Translations under genes and position numbers: made by a program
Part shown: positions 1 to 6,422 of the stretch, in pieces
Layout: each line of letters opens with the position of its first letter
Position numbering within the stretch: position 1 is the stretch's first letter
Assembly: GCA_024636135.1 (NCBI GenBank)
Contig: JAGXHP010000143.1
Location: 1-6,422, forward strand
Length of the DNA: 6,422 nucleotides
Reading direction: 5' to 3'
From: Chloroflexota bacterium
GTDB lineage: Bacteria; Chloroflexota; Limnocylindria; QHBO01
Notes under the pieces: generated by a model
Database searches by the model: none
What the model was told of the DNA's origin: nothing
The model's input: only the letters and a program-made list of their open reading frames with translations

Positions 1-627
1 CGTGGACCCCGGCCTCGATCTGCGCGTTGAGGTAGTCGATGACGACCGTCGCCAGCTTCTCCATCAGCGCGTGCCACGCCTCGGGTTCGCGGTACATGAA
101 CGCCTTGGCGATCGCGTAGTCGCGCGACGGTCGGCCCTCGATCAGGTAGCAGGCAAGGGTGAACGGCGAGCCGCTGAAGCCGATGACCGCCTGCTTGCCA
201 TCGAGCTGGCGTCGGACGAGTCGGATGGCGTCCATGACGAACGCGGTCTCCTGGGCCGGGTCGAACGAGCGCAGGGCATCGACCTGGGCTCGCGAGCGGA
301 TCGGCTGGTGGATGATCGGCCCAACCTCGGGTTGGATCTCGAGGCTCACGCCCATCGGCTCGAGCGGGATCATGATGTCCGCGAAGAGGACAGCCGCGTC
401 CACGCCGAAGGCGTCGACCGGCATGACGGTGACCTCGGCGCACAGCTCGGGCGTCTTGGCCAGCGTCAGGATCGGGTACCGCTCGCGCAGCTTGCGGTAG
501 TCGGCGAGGCAGCGTCCGGCCTGGCGCATGAACCAGACCGGGGTGCGGTCGGGCTGCTCGTGGCCCAGCGCGGCGCAGAAGCGCGCCTCGCCGGTCCAGG
601 TGGTGGTCGGGGTCGGTGCGCTATCGA

Positions 628-631
<4 letters not shown>
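1..631 (-). CDS. hemE: Uroporphyrinogen decarboxylase HemE (partial, C-terminus beyond left edge)
   Basis: HemE removes the four acetate carboxyls of uroporphyrinogen III to give coproporphyrinogen III in the cytosol, without a cofactor. The 210 visible residues start at the ATG that overlaps the hemL stop and read without a stop to the window edge, ending in AQIEAGVH, the point where the family normally continues into its FDSW segment. Visible landmarks are PVWFMRQAGR (31-40), whose two arginines (R36, R40) contact the substrate carboxylates in the family; LFADIMIP (82-89) with the catalytic Asp at D85; and GSPFTLACYLIEG (154-166) with the conserved Tyr at Y162. About 40% of a typical protein of about 350 residues is missing, so the C-terminal His and the true end cannot be checked. 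C41 stands where many HemE proteins have Tyr after MRQAGR. AGAGG lies 4 bases before the start. Identification is very secure; the gene is cut only by the window. Confidence 0.96.
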
Positions 632-1883
<1,252 letters not shown>

Positions 1884-1887
<4 letters not shown>

Positions 1888-2570
1888 CGGTTCGGCTCCG
1901 ACAGGAGACCGAGGATCTCCCCGAGCGGCCGGTGGATGCCGGTGATGATCGGCGTGTCGCGAATCGTCGATCGCCGCGATTCCGTCTCGCGCAGCTCGCG
2001 GACGAGGTCCTGGAAGGCGATGAGCTCATCGGTCTCGTAGGCGACGATGAACTCCTGGTCGTCGAGCCCGAACGAGTAGGCGAGCAGCTGACGGACCTGC
2101 GGGTAGCGGTGCCCGACCCGCATGTGGCCCTTCATGACCTCTTGCCGCTCCTCAGCGGAGGCGAGGTACCACTCCACGGACTTCGTGAAGGGATAGACCA
2201 CGAGGTACTTCGAGCGCTCGCCGCTGAACAGCGACTGCTCCTGGGTCGTCGGCCGCTTCACGTACTGCGAGGGCCGCGTCAGGCCGATCATGCTGATCGA
2301 AGGCGTCATCCATGCGCCGATGCCAGCGGCGAGCAGGTCGGCGGCCGTCTCCTCGAGGCCCTCGATCGTCTCGCTCATCCGCCACAGCAGGAGGTCACCC
2401 TCGGCCCGCAGCCCGATTGTCGAGTAGCTGTGCTGCATGAGCCGATGCTCCGCGCGCGCCGCGGCCTCGCAGAAGGCGTCGACCTCCAGGCGCCGGGCCG
2501 ATGCGTCCCGGCGTCGCCAGGCGGGGTCCAGGCGCAGGAGCCAGGCGTGGACGAAACGCTCGTCGCTCAT
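1884..2570 (-). CDS. hemQ: Coproheme decarboxylase HemQ/ChdC (chlorite dismutase-like family)
   Basis: HemQ oxidatively decarboxylates two propionates of iron-coproporphyrin III to vinyl groups, giving heme b, the last step of the coproporphyrin-dependent pathway. The 228-residue product has family landmarks IGLRAEGDLLLWR (52-64), VVYPFTKSVEWY (124-135), GHRYPQVRQLLAYSFGLDDQEF (about 153-174), AYETDEL (177-183) and RDTPIITG (204-211). From alignment with remembered family members I place the proximal heme ligand at H149 (MKGHM) and the likely redox-active Tyr at Y126 in VVYPF. The distal arginine of true chlorite dismutases corresponds to Q161 here, which favours coproheme decarboxylase over chlorite detoxification. 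Family members are usually 220-250 residues, so the length is normal, and no signal peptide is seen. The start is the ATG overlapping the hemB stop, with GGGAG 8 bases upstream; longer readings of this frame run antisense-like through hemB and were rejected. Residue assignments are inferred; the family and the heme context are secure. Confidence 0.93.
1896..1899 (-). promoter_or_regulatory. Shine-Dalgarno for hemL
   Basis: GGAG on the minus strand lies 8 bases before the hemL ATG within the end of hemQ. It favours this ATG over the second ATG at codon 5. Confidence 0.6.
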
Positions 2571-3577
2571 CGATCCATCTCCCGCAGCCATCCGGCCGCT
2601 TCGAGCGCGAAGTACGTGACGAGGATCCCGGCACCGGCGCGCGCCATGGCGGTCAGGGATTCGAGTGCCGCTGCACGCCGATCGAGCCATCCACGTTCCG
2701 CGGCCGCGCAGATGGCCGCGTACTCGCCGCTGACCTGGTAGGCGGCAATCGGGACCTCGGTGGCGGCGCGCGCCGCGGCCACGATGTCGAGGGCCGGCAG
2801 GGCCGGCTTGACCATGACCATGTCGGCCCCCTCGTCGATATCGGCCAGGATCTCGGTCAGTGCCTCGCGGCCATTGGCGGCGTCCATCTGGTACGAGCGC
2901 CGGTCCCCGAAGGCCGGGGCCGAGTCGGCGGCATCGCGGAACGGCCCGTAGAAGGCGGAGGCGTGCTTTGCGGCGTAGGCGAGCACCGCGGCGTCGTGGA
3001 GCCCGGCTGCGTCCAGTGCCGCGCGGATGGCCGCCACCTGGCCGTCCATCATCGCGCTCGGGGCCACGATGTCGGCGCCGGCATGGGCAAGCGAGGCGGC
3101 CGCCCGCGCCAGCAGGGGAAGGGTCGCGTCGTTGTCGACCTCGGTCCCGTCCAGCACGCCGCAGTGACCGTGCGAGGTGTACTCGCACAGGCAGACGTCG
3201 GCCATCACCGCCAGCTCGTCGCCCACCGCGCGCCGGATGGCCCGGATTCCCTCCTGCACGATGCCGTCATCGGCCCACGCGCCCGATCCCTCCGGATCCT
3301 TGAGGTCGGGCAGGCCGAACAGCAGGACCGCTCGCACGCCGGCGGCGACCAGCCGTTCCGCATGCTGTGGAAGCTGGTCGACGCTGAGCCGATGCTGGCC
3401 GGGCATGGAGCCGATCTCGTCACGAATGCCGGTGCCCGCCTGCACGAACACCGGGGCCACGAGCATGCCAGGGCTCAGCCTTGTCTCGCGGACGAGGGAC
3501 CGCAGCGCGGGCGTGCGCCGCAGGCGGCGACCGCGGTGGATTGAGGCGGTGCGGATCGAGTCCGAGACGAGGGTCAT
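2567..3577 (-). CDS. hemB: Porphobilinogen synthase (5-aminolevulinate dehydratase) HemB, zinc type
   Basis: HemB condenses two 5-aminolevulinate molecules to porphobilinogen in the cytosol, usually as an octamer of TIM barrels. The 336-residue product has the normal family length. It shows the N-terminal RRLRRTPALRSLVRET (17-32), then LVAPVFV, and DVCLCEYTSHGHCG (127-140), whose C129, C131 and C139 form the catalytic zinc site; this is the Cys-rich version, as opposed to the Asp-rich magnesium version. The two Schiff-base lysines are K204 in AAKHASAFYGPFRDA and K257 in MVMVKPALPALD. YQMDAAN (229-235) and AYQVSGEYA (279-287) are further hallmarks. KHAS replaces the more usual KYAS beside the first lysine, a mild variation. 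The chosen ATG overlaps the hemD stop in an ATGA and has GGGAG 5 bases upstream; the frame remains open far into hemD but shows no HemB homology there. The stop overlaps the hemQ start. Confidence 0.97.
   Translation of the reverse strand: MTLVSDSIRTASIHRGRRLRRTPALRSLVRETRLSPGMLVAPVFVQAGTGIRDEIGSMPGQHRLSVDQLPQHAERLVAAGVRAVLLFGLPDLKDPEGSGAWADDGIVQEGIRAIRRAVGDELAVMADVCLCEYTSHGHCGVLDGTEVDNDATLPLLARAAASLAHAGADIVAPSAMMDGQVAAIRAALDAAGLHDAAVLAYAAKHASAFYGPFRDAADSAPAFGDRRSYQMDAANGREALTEILADIDEGADMVMVKPALPALDIVAAARAATEVPIAAYQVSGEYAAICAAAERGWLDRRAAALESLTAMARAGAGILVTYFALEAAGWLREMDR
2579..2583 (-). promoter_or_regulatory. Shine-Dalgarno for hemQ
   Basis: GGGAG on the minus strand lies 8 bases before the hemQ ATG, within the last codons of hemB. 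It decides the start, because this frame is open for hundreds of bases further upstream. Confidence 0.7.
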
Positions 3578-4332
3578 GCGTGCTCCCGTGCGAACGTGGT
3601 GGCGATGAGGTCGGCCAGTCCCTCGGCGGTATGGGACTGTGCCACGCCGGCGATGTGGAACCCCGAGTGGCGGGCGGCAGTGGCGGTCACCGGTCCGATG
3701 CAGAATGCGGGCATGGCGCGCGCACGGCCGCGGTGGATGCCGCCCGCGAGCCGCATGAGCCCGCGAACGGTCGAGCCACTGGTGAAGGCGATCCCATCGA
3801 GGTCGGACTGAAGCGCAGCCTGCAGCGCGTCGCGGTTCGCGCCCGGGCCCTCGACGGTGCGGTAGGCGACCACTTCGTCCACCCGTGCCTGCCGGGCGAG
3901 CAGCGCCTCGCGCAGGTCCGGGGTCGCGGCGTCCGCCCGGGCCAGGACGACGCGTTTTCCCCCGATGTCGCCGAGACCCTCCGCGATGGCGACGGTGAGG
4001 TACTCGGACGGAACATGGTCGACCCGGATCCCGCCACGGGTGAGTGCCGCCTCGGTGGCCGGACCGACCGCCGCCACGCGGGTTGTCTCGGACAGGCGAC
4101 GGCCCGTGGCTACCAGGCGCGCGACGAGGGCATCGGCGCCATTGGCACTGGTCAGCACCAGCCACTCGCTTCCGTCCAACGCATCGAGCATGGCATCCAG
4201 GTCACCCGCCGCGGAATCGGTGTCGATGGCCACGGTCGGTACGGCGGTGGCCGCGATGCCTCGTTCGGCAAGGAGATTGATGAGCTCGTCCGCCTGACTG
4301 GCGGGGCGTGTGACGAGAATGCGGCGGGTCAT
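3574..4332 (-). CDS. hemD: Uroporphyrinogen-III synthase HemD
   Basis: HemD cyclises hydroxymethylbilane with inversion of ring D to give uroporphyrinogen III, the last common precursor of heme, siroheme and corrinoids. The family is poorly conserved, but this 252-residue product carries its characteristic pieces: ILVTRPASQADEL (5-17), WLVLTSANGADAL (57-69), VAAVGPATEAAL (86-97), VVLARADAATPDLREAL (128-144), EVVAYRTV (153-160) with the conserved Tyr at Y157, GIAFTSGSTVRGL (180-192), and CIGPVTATAA (211-220) followed by a TAEGL motif. These fit the two-lobed HemD fold. It stands alone, without a fused CobA/SUMT methyltransferase domain, so the operon looks dedicated to heme. The frame is open upstream into hemC, but homology begins at the ATG that overlaps the hemC stop as ATGA, so I start there. 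No well-placed Shine-Dalgarno precedes it, which suggests translation coupled to hemC. The position directly after hemC is typical. Confidence 0.95.
   Translation of the reverse strand: MTRRILVTRPASQADELINLLAERGIAATAVPTVAIDTDSAAGDLDAMLDALDGSEWLVLTSANGADALVARLVATGRRLSETTRVAAVGPATEAALTRGGIRVDHVPSEYLTVAIAEGLGDIGGKRVVLARADAATPDLREALLARQARVDEVVAYRTVEGPGANRDALQAALQSDLDGIAFTSGSTVRGLMRLAGGIHRGRARAMPAFCIGPVTATAARHSGFHIAGVAQSHTAEGLADLIATTFAREHA
3583..3587 (-). promoter_or_regulatory. Shine-Dalgarno for hemB
   Basis: GGGAG on the minus strand lies 5 bases before the hemB ATG, inside the end of hemD. It supports the ATG that overlaps the hemD stop over the many upstream in-frame codons. Confidence 0.7.
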
Positions 4333-5216
4333 GCGTCCAGGATCCGGGCCGCCACGTCGGCGACGACTGCCGCGGGGTCGGCTCCCGTGGATTCGGCTCG
4401 GTGCAGCGTCCCGTCGGAAGACTCGAACGCCGCTCGCAGATGCAGACTGCCGTCGCTGGCCACGCCGAGCGCCCCGAGCGGCGCCAGGCATCCGCCTCCG
4501 ATGGCCCGCAGGAGCGCCCGTTCCGCCTCGACCCCGATTCGGGTGGGCCGATGTTCCAGCGCCGCAAGGCGGGTGCGCAAGGTTTCGTCACGGGCTCGGA
4601 CCTGGACGGCCAGGGCTCCCTGGGCCGGAGCCGGCAGCACGAGGTCGAAGCCGAGTCGGGCATGGTCCGGCACGGAGATCCCCAGCCGGTCGAGGCCGGC
4701 GGCCGCGAGCATCAGCCCGTCGAACTCGCCGGTCTGCAGACGGGCGAGCCGGGATTCGACGTTGCCGCGGACCGGAATCGCGATGAGGTCCGATCGGGCG
4801 GCCGCCAGCTGGGCTGCACGTCGCGGTGAGCTGGTCCCGATGCGCGCCCCGAACGGGAGGTCGTCCAGCGGACCTCCGTCCGCGGTGATCAGGCAGTCGC
4901 GGGCATCACCCCGCTCCAGCACCGCGCCGATGACCAGGCCCGGCACGGGCTCGGTCGGGAGGTCCTTGAACGAGTGCACGACGAGGTCGACCCGACCGTC
5001 GAGCAAGGCTCGTTCGAGCTCCTTCGTGAACTGCCCGTCGACCTCCACCCAGCCGGCGTTGGGACGCCGAGCGCTGATCGCGTCGCCGCGCGTGGTGATC
5101 GGGATCAGCGCGGTCGGTCCGAACTCAGGGGCGACGGAGTCCGCCGCGATCCGCGCCTGGGCCATCGCCAATCGGCTCTGGCGCGTCCCGATCCGGATCG
5201 TGGCCGTCGCCGTCAT
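4329..5216 (-). CDS. hemC: Hydroxymethylbilane synthase (porphobilinogen deaminase) HemC
   Basis: HemC polymerises four porphobilinogen units into linear hydroxymethylbilane, using a covalently bound dipyrromethane cofactor. The 295-residue product is close to the usual family length. RIGTRQSRLAMAQ (8-20) opens the first domain. VHSFKDLPTE (80-89) contains the catalytic Asp at D85. GTSSPRR (127-133) and RGNVESRL (150-157) supply the arginines that hold the growing chain. LPAPAQGALAVQVR (194-207) is the domain-2 signature. LRAIGGGCLAPLGA (236-249) holds the cofactor-attachment cysteine at C243. All catalytic positions I can recognise are intact, so an active enzyme is expected. The start ATG overlaps the hemA stop as ATGA. 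The only purine-rich stretch nearby, GGAG, sits just 2 bases before the ATG, too close for a normal ribosome binding site, so re-initiation by ribosomes finishing hemA is likely. The stop overlaps the hemD start in the same way. Confidence 0.97.
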   Translation of the reverse strand: MTATATIRIGTRQSRLAMAQARIAADSVAPEFGPTALIPITTRGDAISARRPNAGWVEVDGQFTKELERALLDGRVDLVVHSFKDLPTEPVPGLVIGAVLERGDARDCLITADGGPLDDLPFGARIGTSSPRRAAQLAAARSDLIAIPVRGNVESRLARLQTGEFDGLMLAAAGLDRLGISVPDHARLGFDLVLPAPAQGALAVQVRARDETLRTRLAALEHRPTRIGVEAERALLRAIGGGCLAPLGALGVASDGSLHLRAAFESSDGTLHRAESTGADPAAVVADVAARILDA

Positions 5217-6361
5217 CGCTCCAGCCCGAACAGGCGCCGAACGGCCTCCGCATCGGCCCCGCCTCGACGCAGCTCGATCGATGGCCCGTGGAGCAGCTCG
5301 CCGACCATGGCGCTCGCCGTCGCCTCGACCGCCGCCAGCTGGCGCTCGTCGAGCTGGGCCCGCGTGCGCAGGCGATCGAGATGCCGCCGCCGAACGGCAT
5401 CGGCCCCGGCGTGGAGGAGCTGTAGTGCGTCCGCGGCGGCGCGGGTTCCGAGCCAGGCGACGAATGCATCCACCTCGGCGTGCATGTCGGCGAGGAGGCG
5501 GCGCTCGACCGCGGGATCCAGGACCGGCGCGCCGCCGCCCCGGGCACCGAGCGCGTCGATGCTCAGCAAGCGGTCGCCCAGCATTCCTGCGGCGGCCGCG
5601 TCAACGGCACCGGGGGTCGACAGGTCGAGCACCCATGGACGCGCCGCCCCGAGCGCCTCCGCCGTCAGCACGGGGAATCGGGACCGAACGGCAATCGCCA
5701 GCGCCGAGGACTCGGCAACCAGGTCACCGGTCAGCTCCCCGACGTGGAGCCCGTGGGTGCTGCCCGGGAGAGTGTCGCGCAGCCGCCCGCCACGCTCAGC
5801 CGAGGAGGATCCGACGACGACGCGCCGGCCACGTTCGGCCATGTGCCCTGCCACGCGACGTCCCATCTCGCCGGTCCCGACCACGAGAACGGTCGACGCC
5901 ACGGGCACGTGCTCCGCGAGCCACGCAGCCCCCGTGTCGGCGAGCGAACGATCGGTCCCGGGTAGGGCGTGGGTCCGCACGCGCCGCCCGAAGCGCAGCG
6001 CTCGGCGGAAGAGCTCGTTGAGAATCGGCCCCGTCGTGCCGGCGGCAAGTGCCGCGGCGTATGCGGCGCGCGCCTGGCCCAGCAGCTGTTCCTCGGCAAC
6101 GACGGCGGAGTCGAAGCCGGCCACGACCTCGAAGACGCGACGGATCGCCCGGCGCCCCGTGAGCTGGCCCTGAGCGGTGGGGCCCTCCTCGAGCGTCGTG
6201 AGCTCGACCCGGTGACAGGTCTCGAGCAGCACGTGCTCCGCGGCATCGGGCGCCACCAGCTCGCGCGCGATGCGCAGGCGCTCGGGCGCGGCGTGATCGC
6301 GAAAGGTCGCGGAACGCACGCGGATGCGGTCAAGGTCGCGGTCGCCGGGTCGGGAGGACAA
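5213..6361 (-). CDS. hemA: Glutamyl-tRNA reductase HemA (divergent), TTG start
   Basis: HemA reduces the glutamate on Glu-tRNA(Glu) with NADPH to glutamate-1-semialdehyde, the committed step of the C5 pathway, and works with HemL. The 382-residue product is a little short for the family (about 400-450). Visible parts are an N-terminal catalytic domain with LLETCHRVEL (45-54) carrying the nucleophilic Cys at C49; FDSAVVAEEQLLGQ (83-96); the nucleotide-binding VLVVGTGEMGRRVAGHM (158-174); DLSTPGAVD (246-254); and a C-terminal dimerisation helix region ending LLHGPSIELR (356-365) and VRRLFGLER (374-382). Several usually conserved residues differ: TCNR is TCHR, the His of the HLF motif is R75, and GE is A89-E90. 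I start at TTG: an in-frame TGA lies 12 bases upstream, and a GTG at codon 15 would cut off the first beta strand. No good Shine-Dalgarno is seen. It is the first recognisable gene of the operon and overlaps hemC by 4 bases. ALA synthase is excluded by fold motifs and by the presence of HemL. Confidence 0.93.
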   Translation of the reverse strand: MSSRPGDRDLDRIRVRSATFRDHAAPERLRIARELVAPDAAEHVLLETCHRVELTTLEEGPTAQGQLTGRRAIRRVFEVVAGFDSAVVAEEQLLGQARAAYAAALAAGTTGPILNELFRRALRFGRRVRTHALPGTDRSLADTGAAWLAEHVPVASTVLVVGTGEMGRRVAGHMAERGRRVVVGSSSAERGGRLRDTLPGSTHGLHVGELTGDLVAESSALAIAVRSRFPVLTAEALGAARPWVLDLSTPGAVDAAAAGMLGDRLLSIDALGARGGGAPVLDPAVERRLLADMHAEVDAFVAWLGTRAAADALQLLHAGADAVRRRHLDRLRTRAQLDERQLAAVEATASAMVGELLHGPSIELRRGGADAEAVRRLFGLER

Positions 6362-6422
6362 GGTCGTCGGTCACCGGTTCGAGCGGAGTCGAAGTGGGCG
6401 GCGACCGGAGGCTACGGCCCGA
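6362..6422 (-). other. Leader of the hemA operon / possible tail of an upstream gene
   Basis: This is the only stretch without an assigned gene. On the minus strand the hemA frame stays open from the window edge for 16 codons and then meets a TGA at 6373-6371, leaving 9 bases before the hemA TTG. It could be the last codons of an upstream gene in the same operon or simply a leader. I see no convincing -35/-10 pair and no Shine-Dalgarno directly before the TTG. A short inverted repeat (separate entry) lies inside. Sixty bases are too few to decide. Confidence 0.3.
6378..6393. repeat. Inverted repeat TTCGA-N6-TCGAA upstream of hemA
   Basis: Two perfect 5-base arms, TTCGA and TCGAA, are separated by 6 bases, and the inner edge lies 16 bases upstream of the hemA TTG. 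The arms could form a small stem-loop in the leader RNA or a dyad for a regulator controlling the first step of the pathway. The arms are short and no known operator consensus is recognised, so chance is a real possibility. Confidence 0.3.

Noticed and set aside
508..510. Cys at HemE residue 41 in place of the common Tyr after MRQAGR
   Set aside because: As I recall, other bacterial HemE proteins also vary here (for example Ser in mycobacteria), and the substrate-binding Arg residues before it are intact, so it is not a sign of lost function.
3578..4165. N-terminal extension of HemB far upstream within hemD
   Set aside because: The extension is Arg/Gly-rich without homology features; HemB homology and a good Shine-Dalgarno begin at 3577.
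3481..6021. An 846-codon open frame on the plus strand, antisense to hemB, hemD, hemC and hemA
   Set aside because: It is Arg/Ser/Pro/Ala-rich low-complexity translation with no recognisable motif, and lies opposite four genes with clear catalytic residues; high third-position G+C removes stops from this antisense frame.
5213..6361. 5-aminolevulinate synthase (the other enzyme called HemA)
   Set aside because: The protein has GluTR motifs (TCxRxE, GxGxMG, LLHGP) and no PLP-enzyme features, and HemL is present in the same operon.

Overview
The window is a compact, GC-rich bacterial heme-biosynthesis operon. By eye, G+C dominates at every codon third position, which is also why long shadow frames exist on the other strand. 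All seven recognisable genes lie on the minus strand and are transcribed from the right edge towards the left edge, in the order hemA - hemC - hemD - hemB - hemQ - hemL - hemE. Six are complete; hemE runs off the left edge.

Layout by plus-strand coordinate: 6362-6422 is a short leader with a small inverted repeat and possibly the tail of an upstream gene; 5213-6361 hemA (glutamyl-tRNA reductase, TTG start); 4329-5216 hemC (hydroxymethylbilane synthase); 3574-4332 hemD (uroporphyrinogen-III synthase); 2567-3577 hemB (porphobilinogen synthase, zinc type); 1884-2570 hemQ (coproheme decarboxylase of the chlorite dismutase-like family); 628-1887 hemL (glutamate-1-semialdehyde aminomutase); 1-631 hemE (uroporphyrinogen decarboxylase, N-terminal 210 residues). 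There is no gap between genes: each of the six junctions is a 4-base ATGA overlap, in which the next gene's ATG shares bases with the previous gene's TGA stop.

The products form one pathway. HemA and HemL make 5-aminolevulinate from glutamyl-tRNA (C5 route). HemB makes porphobilinogen, HemC and HemD convert it to uroporphyrinogen III, and HemE makes coproporphyrinogen III. HemQ carries out the final step of the coproporphyrin-dependent route, decarboxylating coproheme to heme b. The oxidase (CgoX/HemY) and ferrochelatase (CpfC/HemH) needed between HemE and HemQ are not in the window and could lie beyond the left edge.

The C5 route, HemQ, high G+C and a Cys-type HemB suggest a high-GC monoderm-type lineage. 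A Chloroflexota-like or deep-branching actinobacterial genome is my best guess. This is inference from family features and not a database match.

No mobile element, CRISPR array, RNA gene or unknown gene is visible. The points worth a second look are the uninterrupted chain of ATGA overlaps, the divergent active-site motifs of HemA, an apparent internal shortening of HemL, and the position of hemQ inside the early-pathway genes.
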